Below the pieces are notes generated by a model. That model was not told where the DNA came from. It ran no database searches and saw only the letters and a list, made by a program, of their open reading frames with translations. From Rhodothermus bifroesti (GTDB lineage: Bacteria; Bacteroidota; Rhodothermia; Rhodothermales; Rhodothermaceae), in the NCBI RefSeq assembly GCF_017908595.1, contig NZ_JAGKTL010000002.1, positions 62,001 through 126,000 of the forward strand: a stretch of 64,000 bases of DNA. Reading direction: 5' to 3'. This document shows positions 26,689 through 33,990 of the stretch, piece after piece. The translations under genes were made by a program, and so were the position numbers. How positions within the stretch are numbered: position 1 is the first letter of the stretch; each line of letters starts with the position of its first letter.

Positions 26689-26793
26689 AGAAATCTAAGC
26701 AGCAGATAGCGGTTTTACGCAAGCAGAGCCTTTGCGTTCAACGCAGAAATCGCTGATATTAAAGGGCAGTGCGCAACCTGACCTGAGCGCGTT

Positions 26794-26898
26794 ATGGCAC
26801 TACTCAGTCGTCGGCGGCGCCGTGAGCTGTTTGTTGCAATAGGCATTTTGCTAGGGTTTGCCGCGCTCATGATTCTGCTGGCCTACCTGATGGGGTAA
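26794..26898 (+). CDS. Possible 34-residue single-span membrane peptide
   Basis: The frame ATG to TAA at 26794-26898 encodes MALLSRRRRR followed by ELFVAIGILLG and FAALMILLAYLMG. It has a strongly basic N-terminus and one hydrophobic helix of about 22 residues, a positive-inside layout typical of small membrane proteins. It sits alone in the gap between the divergent RLAN gene and the convergent sigma-factor gene. Its stop abuts the A-rich side of the sigma terminator. I know no family for it. It could be chance, but the length, charge pattern and position argue for a real small gene. Confidence 0.5.
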   Translation: MALLSRRRRRELFVAIGILLGFAALMILLAYLMG

Positions 26899-26931
26899 AA
26901 AACAAAGGCGGTGCGCTTTGTACGCACCGCC
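26899..26931 (-). terminator. Terminator of the ECF sigma-factor gene (minus strand)
   Basis: GGCGGTGCG and CGCACCGCC form a 9-base-pair stem around a 7-base loop at 26907-26931. Read on the minus strand it is followed by TTTGTTTTTTA, a good T tract. It lies 17 bases beyond the sigma-gene stop. Confidence 0.75.
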
Positions 26932-26948
26932 CTACGATTCGTTCAGCT

Positions 26949-27614
26949 TTAGACTTCTTCAGGCGCGTAGATGTCTTTTAACAGCGCCTGCAGCTTGGTA
27001 CGCCCACGGTTAATCCGACTTTTCACCGTACCCATCGGTAAGCCGGTGATTTGGGCGATTTCTTCATAGGTAAGCTGCTGCACGTCACGCAACACTACCA
27101 CCTCACGAAAGTCTGCCGGGATGCTCCGCAGCGCCTCCTGAATGTATTTGTCCTGAATCGTGCTCTCGGCATGCTTGTCCGGCAAGAAAGTCTCGTCAGG
27201 CAGCGCAATTTCGTACTCCTCGTCATCGCGATTAACCGATTGAATGGAGTACACGCGCCGGCGTTTGCGTTTCCGGTACTCGGAGCGCGCCAGGTTCCCA
27301 GCAATCGTGTACAGCCAGGTGGAGAACTTCGCAATCCGCTGGTAAGAATGCCGGTTGCGGTAGACGCGCAGGAAAGTCTCCTGAAGAAGGTCTTCACAGC
27401 GTCGGGCATCGCCCAAAAAGCCATACAAGTAGTGCATCAAGCGCTCGGAATAGCGTTCCACCAGAATGTTGAACGCCTCAACCGTGCCTGCCTGAAACTG
27501 CTCCATGAGGTCTTCATCACTCATCTGCTGGAGCAGCGATAGACGATCCTGCGCGGCGCTTTCTTCGCCTCGCGAACGCGACGTTTTTTGAACAATCCGG
27601 GTTCTATGCAACAC
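26949..27614 (-). CDS. ECF-type RNA polymerase sigma factor
   Basis: 221 residues if translation starts at GTG 27614; an ATG at 27524 would give 191 residues beginning MSDEDLMEQF, the classical ECF start. Region 2 is in AFNILVERYSERLMHYLYGF and CEDLLQETFLRVYRNRHSYQ, including the core-binding and -10 recognition helix (STWLYTIAGNLARSEYRKRK). Region 4 has RSIPADFREVVVLRDVQQLT and a helix-turn-helix in YEEIAQITGLPMGTVKSRI. The linker between regions 2 and 4 is longer than usual and acidic (DDEEYEIALPDETFLPD). No anti-sigma gene is adjacent on either side, which is unusual for ECF factors. A TATATTTG box at 27656-27663 upstream favours the longer or GTG-proximal start. Confidence 0.9.
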   Translation of the reverse strand: MLHRTRIVQKTSRSRGEESAAQDRLSLLQQMSDEDLMEQFQAGTVEAFNILVERYSERLMHYLYGFLGDARRCEDLLQETFLRVYRNRHSYQRIAKFSTWLYTIAGNLARSEYRKRKRRRVYSIQSVNRDDEEYEIALPDETFLPDKHAESTIQDKYIQEALRSIPADFREVVVLRDVQQLTYEEIAQITGLPMGTVKSRINRGRTKLQALLKDIYAPEEV

Positions 27615-27655
27615 CTTTCTGCTTAGCTTAAGTTTGGTTACACGATGTAGAATCA

Positions 27656-27681
27656 CAAATATATACGATATCCGCCCCAAA
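27656..27681 (-). promoter_or_regulatory. Possible Bacteroidota-type promoter of the sigma-factor gene
   Basis: On the minus strand TATATTTG (27663-27656) matches the TAnnTTTG -7 box known from Bacteroidota. A TTTG at 27681-27678 could be the -33 element, but the spacing of 14 is shorter than the usual 17-20. It lies about 40 bases before the GTG at 27614. Confidence 0.35.
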
Positions 27682-27774
27682 AAGGTGCGGAATTTTTGTG
27701 AAAGGTTAGGAACCCTTACTTACCTTGGGCATCAAGCGTAAGTTTACGTTAGATCCCAAACTGATAGTGTAACG

Positions 27775-28827
27775 ATGCGGTACGCAAATTCGTATGTTTG
27801 GCACTTTTTGCAGAAGTTCCATCGAAAGCTTGTGCTGCTCATGGCGTTAGGCTTTTCGGGCGTCTTTGGTCTCGTCCAGCTGGCCCAGGCGCAGCCTGAT
27901 ACGGTGCGTATTGTGCTGGCCATTCATGGAGGGGCAGGAACGATCACGCGGGCGCAGATGACGCCAGAGCGCGAGCAGCAATATCGCGAAGCGTTGCGTC
28001 AAGCCCTTCAGGAAGGCTATGCTGTCTTGCAGGCTGGGGGCAGTAGCTTAGACGCGGTAGTGGCAGCTATCCGCGTGTTGGAAGATTCCCCACTTTTTAA
28101 TGCGGGCCGTGGTGCTGTGCTGAACCGCGACGGGGTGGCTGAGCTAGATGCCACAATTATGGACGGGCGTACCCTTAAAGCGGGTGCCGTGGCCGGCGTG
28201 CAAACCGTCAAAAATCCTATTTTACTAGCACGGCGCGTCATGGAAGCCACGCCACACGTACTGCTCATTGGACGTGCTGCCGAGGCTTTTGCCCAGGAGC
28301 AAGGACTGGAGATAGTCCCCAATGAGTATTTTATTGTGCCCGAAAGACGCTTGCAGCTTCAGCGGCTGCGCGAACAAGGCATAGGCATTGTACCGGAAGA
28401 GGCCTCGTCGACCTATGGAACCGTAGGGGCCGTAGCCCTGGATCGAAGAGGGAATTTGGCTGCCGGCACCTCAACGGGTGGGCTTATGGGTAAACTGCCC
28501 GGGCGTGTGGGCGACTCAGCCATTATCGGCGCTGGCACGTATGCGGATAATGCCACATGCGCTGTTTCGACAACAGGTCAGGGCGAGTATTTCATTCGGG
28601 GTGTGGTTGCGCACGAAATTGCCGCCCTGATGAAGTACGCTAGCCTATCGGTCCAGCAGGCAGCTTCTGCAGCCATCTACGGTACCTTGGCTGGCCTGGG
28701 TGGGCAAGGCGGTGTGATTGCTCTAGACCGCAACGGTCAGCTGGCCGTGGTCTTTAACACCGAAGGCATGTATCGCGGCTACGTGGACGAACACGGCCAC
28801 ATCACCATCCAGATCTATCGCGACTAA
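27775..28827 (+). CDS. Exported isoaspartyl peptidase / L-asparaginase (Ntn hydrolase)
   Basis: 350 residues. The N-terminus is a long signal peptide with hydrophobic core LVLLMALGFSGVFGLVQL, ending AQAQ near residue 40. The Ntn-hydrolase fold follows: LAIHGGAGTI, LEDSPLFNAGRGAVLNRDG and ELDATIMDG. Autocleavage should occur before T216 in SSTYGTVGAVALD, making T216 the N-terminal nucleophile of the beta chain; GTSTGGLMGKLPGRVGDS and the substrate-binding GTYADN follow. The enzyme removes isoaspartyl dipeptide bonds and hydrolyses asparagine; the signal peptide predicts periplasmic action. It starts 160 bases from the divergent sigma gene. Confidence 0.93.
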   Translation: MRYANSYVWHFLQKFHRKLVLLMALGFSGVFGLVQLAQAQPDTVRIVLAIHGGAGTITRAQMTPEREQQYREALRQALQEGYAVLQAGGSSLDAVVAAIRVLEDSPLFNAGRGAVLNRDGVAELDATIMDGRTLKAGAVAGVQTVKNPILLARRVMEATPHVLLIGRAAEAFAQEQGLEIVPNEYFIVPERRLQLQRLREQGIGIVPEEASSTYGTVGAVALDRRGNLAAGTSTGGLMGKLPGRVGDSAIIGAGTYADNATCAVSTTGQGEYFIRGVVAHEIAALMKYASLSVQQAASAAIYGTLAGLGGQGGVIALDRNGQLAVVFNTEGMYRGYVDEHGHITIQIYRD

Positions 28828-28938
28828 ACGCCGGCCGTCTACAAAAAAAGACAGGGGGCGCAAAAGTAGCCTACCCAAAGCCAATGGTATAGCCTTTGGG
28901 GGTGGAGGGTACATCTCCCACCGATGCCCTAAAGTGCT

Positions 28939-29451
28939 ATGCAGCGTGTTTTCTTCTGGCTTTTGGCCATTTTAGGCATGAGCCCGTTGGCTTGCGAAGG
29001 CCCGGCAGGACCTCCTGGTCCGCCAGGTAATGCAAATGTGGTTTCGTTTACGTTTACGCTCCTTCCTGAAAGGCTGCGCTACAACGGTCCGGTAGCCTCG
29101 GTTGGATATGAGGTGCCGGAGATCTCGGCTAGCGTCGTTGAGGGCGGGGCTGTACTTGTGTATTTCTACGAGCAAGGTACCTGGACAGCCTTACCCTATA
29201 CCTTTGCCTATGAGTCGTCTGAGCTGCCGGCTGTAGATTTCACGGTGACGCTGGGCTATGCTTTTGAAGTAGGATTTTTGGAGATCTTCTACGAAGCCTC
29301 AACCGAGGCGGTCGATCTACGTCGCCTGGGTCTGGTCCAAACTCCTCGTAGGCTTAAGGTAGTGATTATTGACGGTTTTCCGCTAGCGAAGATGCCTGTA
29401 GACGTACGTAACTACGAGGCCGTACGTGCGTATTTTGGACTTTCCGATTAG
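28939..29451 (+). CDS. Putative lipoprotein with a short collagen-like segment
   Basis: 170 residues of unknown function. The N-terminus ends in a lipobox (MSPLAC, Cys19), so it should be acylated by Lgt. Straight after the Cys comes GPAGPPGPPG, a three-triplet collagen-like stretch often seen after lipoprotein cysteines in Bacteroidota. The mature part is mainly beta and rich in aromatic residues (GGAVLVYFYEQGTWTALPY, VGFLEIFYEAS) and ends in a segment with PVDVRNYEAVRAYFGL. Its upstream 111-base gap shows no convincing terminator for the asparaginase gene. It lies 74 bases before the Cu/Zn SOD gene, also a lipoprotein. Confidence 0.75.
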   Translation: MQRVFFWLLAILGMSPLACEGPAGPPGPPGNANVVSFTFTLLPERLRYNGPVASVGYEVPEISASVVEGGAVLVYFYEQGTWTALPYTFAYESSELPAVDFTVTLGYAFEVGFLEIFYEASTEAVDLRRLGLVQTPRRLKVVIIDGFPLAKMPVDVRNYEAVRAYFGLSD

Positions 29452-29525
29452 CAGATCCTCAGGGCTTTTAAACCTGCATCCCAAGGCTAAGGGGGTTATA
29501 TTTATTCAATCCGTAAACCAACCTT

Positions 29526-30080
29526 ATGGTCTACAAAATGCGCTGGTTAATTTTGGCAGCTGGTTTGGGGCTGAGTGCCTGCCAAACTGCAACACCACCG
29601 GCCGAGATGGCCGAGCCAGAAATTGCTCATGCAGTGGCTGTGCTCTACCCTACAGCCGGGAATCAAACCCACGGCATCGTACACTTTACGCAGACGTCCG
29701 AGGGGATTCAGGTAACAGCTGAAGTCCATGGGTTGGCTCCTGGAGTGCACGGTTTTCATATTCACGAGTGGGGGGATTGCAGTGCACCGGATGCGACTTC
29801 CGCTGGGGGTCATTTTAACCCCACCCAGCAGCCTCATGGGTCGCCAGATAGCCCGCAGCGACATGTAGGCGACCTAGGTAACTTGGAAGTAGGTGCCGAC
29901 AGCACAGCTCGCTATAGTCGCTTGGACACCCTGCTTGCCTTCACGGGGCCGCGTTCGATTATCGGTCGGGCTGTGGTTGTGCATGCTTCGGCTGATGATC
30001 TGACGTCGCAACCTGCAGGTAATGCGGGCGGCCGCCTGGCTTGTGGCGTGATTGGTGTGGCGCAGGCGGCTGCTGAATAA
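29526..30080 (+). CDS. sodC: Cu/Zn superoxide dismutase, predicted lipoprotein
   Basis: 184 residues from ATG 29526 (ATG 29538 is an equally good start). The lipobox GLSAC places Cys19 at the mature end, so this SOD is membrane-anchored in the periplasm. It converts superoxide to peroxide and oxygen. Metal ligands are visible: [11 protein letters not shown] (two Cu His and the first disulfide Cys), SAGGHFNPT (bridging His), [10 protein letters not shown] (Zn His and Asp) and [10 protein letters not shown] (Cu His), with the second disulfide Cys in [10 protein letters not shown]. The protein is complete and looks active. An unknown 148-residue gene follows 21 bases later and may be cotranscribed. 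Confidence 0.94.
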   Translation: MVYKMRWLILAAGLGLSACQTATPPAEMAEPEIAHAVAVLYPTAGNQTHGIVHFTQTSEGIQVTAEVHGLAPGVHGFHIHEWGDCSAPDATSAGGHFNPTQQPHGSPDSPQRHVGDLGNLEVGADSTARYSRLDTLLAFTGPRSIIGRAVVVHASADDLTSQPAGNAGGRLACGVIGVAQAAAE

Positions 30081-30101
30081 GCCGAGCGTGTAAACAATCG
30101 A

Positions 30102-30548
30102 ATGTCCACAGCAGCAGCGCTGCCGTTGCGGCGATGTTATTTGGTTGCAGCACGCGTGCGTGCTGACCGCCTTGCGCGGCTTAGTGAGCTAAGCGAGCGA
30201 CTTTTTTTGCGCCGGGCATTCTTGTACCTCTCTGCAGCCGATCAGCAGTGGCAGCGCCCAGAGCTGGTTCAACTTCTGCGGCGTCTGAGTACGCTCTATT
30301 GCCAGTGCAGCACGCCCTTTGATGGGCCGATGCTATTTGCCTTGGGATACTTTCGCGTTCATGACGGTGTGCTAGAGCCCGTAGCCGACCGCATCCCCAT
30401 CGATAATCCTGAGTTGCTGGCATGGGTACTGAGTGAATTTTTGGAGCCTGGAGCTCAAGTATGGGTGGAAATGGATGCAGGGTGGTGTGGATGGCATATT
30501 GAAGGAGAGGGACAGGTGCATCCCCTTGCAACCAATGGAAATGCTTAG
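30102..30548 (+). CDS. Protein of unknown function following sodC
   Basis: 148 residues, no signal peptide or membrane helix, predicted cytosolic. Notable are an Arg/Leu-rich amphipathic N-terminal half (VRADRLARLSELSERLFLRR), a short cysteine pair YCQCSTPF near residue 67, and a tryptophan-rich end (VWVEMDAGWCGWHIEGEG). I do not recognise a family. It lies 21 bases behind sodC. Its TAG stop interlocks with the TAA stop of the convergent gene (TTAG at 30545-30548). Gap-free codon use like the neighbours supports a real gene. Confidence 0.65.
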   Translation: MSTAAALPLRRCYLVAARVRADRLARLSELSERLFLRRAFLYLSAADQQWQRPELVQLLRRLSTLYCQCSTPFDGPMLFALGYFRVHDGVLEPVADRIPIDNPELLAWVLSEFLEPGAQVWVEMDAGWCGWHIEGEGQVHPLATNGNA

Positions 30549-31198
30549 GTTGTGGCCCAGTAGCGGTGCAAGCGGTGTAAGGCAACCTCTGGCGTAAGTT
30601 CACTAGACGGCGGTTGATCGGGCAAGAGGAGCTGGACCGTGCGCTTCAGGCCCTCAGGGGTGCTGTGCTCAAGCAATCGTAGTGCAGGGCAGCGGCCTTG
30701 GTAGGCCACAAGGGCCGTAACCATATGTGGCCTCCGTGGATAGGGCACGTCGGGGGGAAGCCATGCAGCTATGCGGTTAAACACCTGCTCCAAGGCCGAA
30801 AGTGTAGCTGCTGGCAGGCGCAAAAACAAGTCGACCGTGTAGTCTCGGCCAAAGTCAATGACTACTGTGCTCAGCTGAGGGGCGTCGTCTCTCCAGATCA
30901 GGCGCAAGTGGCCACAGCCTTCGGTAACTTCATGGACAGCCGCCACAAGTTCGGGAAAGGTTCGCTCTAGTTCTTGCTGGAGGCGATCGTAGCAAGCCGC
31001 CCACCCTGCAGGATCGTCGGCCGTACTTAGCGTCATTGCTGCGGCAAAGGCCGCCTGTTGCAACCAGCTTTGCAGCGCAGCATCCTGCGACAATAGGGCG
31101 TGTACTTCACGCAGTGGCTTTTCTAAAGCGCCCTCCAATAGGGCTACCCATTCGGCACGAGAGCGCACATCCTTGTTAAGAAACAGGAGAAGGTTCAT
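30545..31198 (-). CDS. Protein of unknown function following the TlpA-like gene
   Basis: 217 residues without signal peptide. The N-terminal half is helical and acidic (LLEGALEKPLREVHALLSQD, AACYDRLQQELERTFPELV). The middle has a beta-rich stretch (HLRLIWRDDAPQLSTVVIDF, YTVDLFLRLP). No family recognised. Its start overlaps the end of the TlpA-like gene by 23 bases, so the two are probably translated together. Its stop interlocks with that of the convergent 148-residue gene. It could be a cytosolic factor of the same pathway as the exported thioredoxin, but nothing in the sequence shows this. Confidence 0.65.
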   Translation of the reverse strand: MNLLLFLNKDVRSRAEWVALLEGALEKPLREVHALLSQDAALQSWLQQAAFAAAMTLSTADDPAGWAACYDRLQQELERTFPELVAAVHEVTEGCGHLRLIWRDDAPQLSTVVIDFGRDYTVDLFLRLPAATLSALEQVFNRIAAWLPPDVPYPRRPHMVTALVAYQGRCPALRLLEHSTPEGLKRTVQLLLPDQPPSSELTPEVALHRLHRYWATT

Positions 31199-31775
31199 CC
31201 AGCAAGGCTTCCAAATGGGGGCGCATTTTTTGCGTGGGAAAGAGCCCCAGCACTTGGTAGCGGATGCGTCCGCTTCGATCTACGACTACCGTGGTTGGCA
31301 GGGCAAAAACTCCACCATAAGCATCGGCGATGGTCTCATTGCCTAGCACGATCGGATAGTTGATATTAAAATTTTGCGCAAAAGGCGTCACGACCGTGGT
31401 GCCTTCTTCGTCCAGTGAAATGCCCACCACAAGCAGCCCACGGTCTCCCAGGTCACGCTGCAGGGCGATCAGATCGGGAATTTCTTCGCGGCACGGGGGG
31501 CACCAGGTAGCCCAGAAATTCAGCACCAACACCGAACCCCGGTGTGCACTGAGTTGGAAGGAGCTGCCGTCAATTTGGGGGGCTGTAAAGTCGGGGGCTG
31601 GTTGAGGAGGATCGACCACTTCCACGCCTGCTAGTGGGGCTAGCGACGAAGCTTCATGGGTTGGTTGGGCCTGTTGCCTTTGACAGCCGGTAAAGCTTAT
31701 GCAAAGCAAGAATGCTATGCCAACACTGTGCAGCTTCCGATAGCGTAGCGTAGGTGATGGCATCATGGAAAGCAT
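31176..31775 (-). CDS. TlpA/ResA-like thioredoxin lipoprotein
   Basis: 199 residues from ATG 31775; ATGs at 31766 and 31763 are also possible. An N-terminal hydrophobic stretch ends in a lipobox (ISFTGC, Cys31), so it is a periplasmic lipoprotein. The thioredoxin fold of the AhpC/TSA-TlpA type follows: APDFTAPQIDGSSFQLSAH, VLNFWATWCPPCREEIPDL with the redox pair CPPC, GISLDEEG and the cis-Pro region FALPTTVVVDRSGRI. Such proteins reduce periplasmic disulfides, for example in cytochrome c maturation. The first 120 bases overlap the end of a YtxJ-like reading frame on the same strand, and the end overlaps the next unknown gene by 23 bases. Confidence 0.9.
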   Translation of the reverse strand: MLSMMPSPTLRYRKLHSVGIAFLLCISFTGCQRQQAQPTHEASSLAPLAGVEVVDPPQPAPDFTAPQIDGSSFQLSAHRGSVLVLNFWATWCPPCREEIPDLIALQRDLGDRGLLVVGISLDEEGTTVVTPFAQNFNINYPIVLGNETIADAYGGVFALPTTVVVDRSGRIRYQVLGLFPTQKMRPHLEALLDEPSPVS

Positions 31776-32073
31776 AGATGTATTTACAATACCCTTGAGG
31801 CAAGGCGTGCGCGGTGCCCAACCGCTGCCCAATAGCATCGGATAGCGGCCGAGCTATTTGCACGTTGTAGATAGGAAACGAACCTGCAGCAGCGAATTGT
31901 TCCACTTCGCGTCGTGCATAGTGGTTTATACTACACAGGCAGCTGGGTTTGAAGACTACCACCGGCTGCTGCACCAGCACGGCTTCCGAAGTCGTCAGAC
32001 TTTTCCTGTGGTGTAAGCGAAAACTTCTGTTTTGCTGGAGGCCTTGCGTAAAAACTTTGCACGTAATCGGCAA
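31654..32073 (-). pseudogene. YtxJ/BrxC-like bacilliredoxin remnant, or non-AUG small redoxin gene
   Basis: The frame encodes VVVFKPSCLCSINHYARREV, then IARPLSDAIGQRLGTAHALPQ and HDAITYATL. This follows the order of YtxJ-type monothiol bacilliredoxins (FKHSTxCxIS, ARPLSN.IA, GVxHESPQ, HxSHxxIT). Three things suggest decay. There is no ATG: the open frame begins only with TTG at 32073. About five residues are missing between the PQ and the HxxIT parts compared with the B. subtilis protein as I recall it. The C-terminal third lies inside the TlpA-like gene. The active-site Cys is still present, with CLCS in place of the usual CxxS. It could also be a live gene translated from GTG or TTG. It occupies an otherwise gene-free 386-base stretch between the TlpA and pepF starts. 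Confidence 0.5.
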
Positions 32074-32161
32074 AAATGTTATAGGCCAAAACTGGAGAAG
32101 GTAAGGTAAAATAGGTACCTTAGATAAGTCTACTGTAAGGTTGTTTTAATAAACGCGAGAA

Positions 32162-33961
32162 ATGCTGATGACGGGTGCCGAACACGTACGCTGGGATTTG
32201 CGCGACCTATACCCCGACGAGACAGCGTTGCAGCAAGACTTGGCACAGGGGCTCGCGCAGGCTGAGGCCTTTTACGCACGTTATCATAGCAAGATTGCGT
32301 CTCTAGATGCCGAAGCGTTGGCTGAGGCGTTGCGTCAGTACGAAGCCATTTTAGATCGGCTGGGCAGAGCCTACACCTATGCCTACCTCAACTGGGCCAC
32401 GCAAACCGAAGATCCAGCTTGTGGCGCGCTGCTCCAACAGGTGCGGGAAGCTTATGCACAAGCCACCAAGCATCTACTCTTTCTGGAGTTGGAATGGGCG
32501 CAGCTGGAGGCCGAGCGTGCCCAAGAGCTTTTGGCAGCGGAGGTACTCCGACCCTTTCGGCATTATCTAGAGCTGCAGCAGCGCTTGCGGCCGCACCTGC
32601 TCAGCGAGCCTGAAGAGAAAATCCTGGCCGAAAAACGGGTGACAGGCCGTGATGCCTGGGTGCGCTTTTTTGATGAACTGCTTGGGGCCATGCGCTTTTC
32701 GCTCGACGGGCAGCTGTTGACCGAGCAAGAGGTGCTGGCTAAGCTGTACGATCCAGATCGCGAAGTGCGGCGGCAGGCGGCTTTAGCGCTTACTGAAGGT
32801 TTGAAGACCCGCCTTCGGGAGCTGACCTATGTGTTCAATATCGTGCTAGCCGATAAGGCTGCTGAAGACCGCTTGCGGGGATACCGAAGCTGGATTGAGA
32901 GCCGCAACCTGGCTAATGAGGTCAGTGACGAGATGGTCGAGGCGCTCATTCAGGCCGTCACTGAACGCTACGAGCTTGTGGCTCGCTTCTACGAGCTCAA
33001 GCGACGGTTGCTGGGATACGCGGAGCTCTACGATTATGATCGCTACGCGCCAATCGGCCAGGCCAGCACGCGCTATTCCTGGGAAGAGGCACGCCAATTG
33101 GTTCAAAGCGCCTACGACGCTTTTCATCCCCGTTTAGGGCGCATTGTGGCCGAATTTTTCGAGCGGCGTTGGATCGATGCAGCCCTTGTGCCCGGCAAGC
33201 GCAGTGGGGCGTTTAGCCACGGTGCAGTGCCTAGTGCCCATCCGTACATTTTGCTCAATTACACCGGTACCATTCGGGATGTGCAGACGCTGGCGCATGA
33301 GCTAGGGCATGGCGTGCATCAGTACCTGTCGCGCAAGCAAGGGGTGCTGCAGGCCGATACGCCGCTAACTATGGCCGAGACGGCCTCCGTCTTTGGAGAA
33401 ATGCTGGTTTTTGAGCGCCTGATGGCAGCAGAAACGGATGCGGCCAATCGGCTAGCCATGTTGATGGGCAAAATCGACGATACGATCGCCACCGTCTTTC
33501 GACAAGTAGCCATGAATCGTTTCGAAGATCGCATCCATGTGGCCCGCCGAACCCAGGGGGAGCTCCCACCGGAAGCTTTCTGCGCATACTGGATGGAAAC
33601 GCAACAGGCTATGTTCCAAGGGAGCGTGACGCTCGGGGAGCACTATCGCTACTGGTGGAGCTACATTCCGCACTTTGTGCATACACCTGGCTACGTCTAT
33701 GCATATGCGTTTGGAGAGCTATTGGTGCTGGCACTTTTTGCCCGCTACCGGGAAGAAGGAGATACTTTTGCAGAACGCTATCTGGCCTTGCTAGAAGCTG
33801 GTGGATCCGACTGGCCGCATGTTTTGGTTGGGCGGCTGGGCGTTGATCTGAAGGACACTACCTTTTGGCACCAGGGGCTAACTGCTATTGAAGCGCTTAT
33901 TGAACAAGCCGAAGCGCTGGCCGAGCAGGTACTGGGCTCGACCAATGCCCAGGCCGCCTAA
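32162..33961 (+). CDS. pepF: Oligoendopeptidase F (M3B metallopeptidase)
   Basis: 599 residues, standard length. This cytosolic zinc peptidase degrades oligopeptides of about 7-17 residues. The zinc motif HELGH is at residues 379-383 in TLAHELGHGVHQYL, with the third ligand Glu in MAETASVFGEMLVF about 25 residues later. The N-terminal segment WDLRDLYPDE and the helical prolyl-oligopeptidase-like lid are typical, and the C-terminal WWSYIPHFVHTPGYVYAYAF matches the family. ATGs at 32162 and 32168 are both possible. It is followed 30 bases later by the secreted T9SS protein, but a functional tie is not evident. Confidence 0.95.
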   Translation: MLMTGAEHVRWDLRDLYPDETALQQDLAQGLAQAEAFYARYHSKIASLDAEALAEALRQYEAILDRLGRAYTYAYLNWATQTEDPACGALLQQVREAYAQATKHLLFLELEWAQLEAERAQELLAAEVLRPFRHYLELQQRLRPHLLSEPEEKILAEKRVTGRDAWVRFFDELLGAMRFSLDGQLLTEQEVLAKLYDPDREVRRQAALALTEGLKTRLRELTYVFNIVLADKAAEDRLRGYRSWIESRNLANEVSDEMVEALIQAVTERYELVARFYELKRRLLGYAELYDYDRYAPIGQASTRYSWEEARQLVQSAYDAFHPRLGRIVAEFFERRWIDAALVPGKRSGAFSHGAVPSAHPYILLNYTGTIRDVQTLAHELGHGVHQYLSRKQGVLQADTPLTMAETASVFGEMLVFERLMAAETDAANRLAMLMGKIDDTIATVFRQVAMNRFEDRIHVARRTQGELPPEAFCAYWMETQQAMFQGSVTLGEHYRYWWSYIPHFVHTPGYVYAYAFGELLVLALFARYREEGDTFAERYLALLEAGGSDWPHVLVGRLGVDLKDTTFWHQGLTAIEALIEQAEALAEQVLGSTNAQAA

Positions 33962-33990
33962 ATATGGATTCACCAACCCGTGAGGGAGCC

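Noticed and set aside
27051-27542. 163-codon plus-strand frame opposite the sigma factor
   Set aside because: It mirrors the strongly conserved ECF gene and has no recognisable protein features; antisense shadow.
28874-28900. Terminator after the asparaginase gene
   Set aside because: CCCAAAG and CTTTGGG could pair, but the stem is only 7 pairs with a 13-base loop and no T tract follows.
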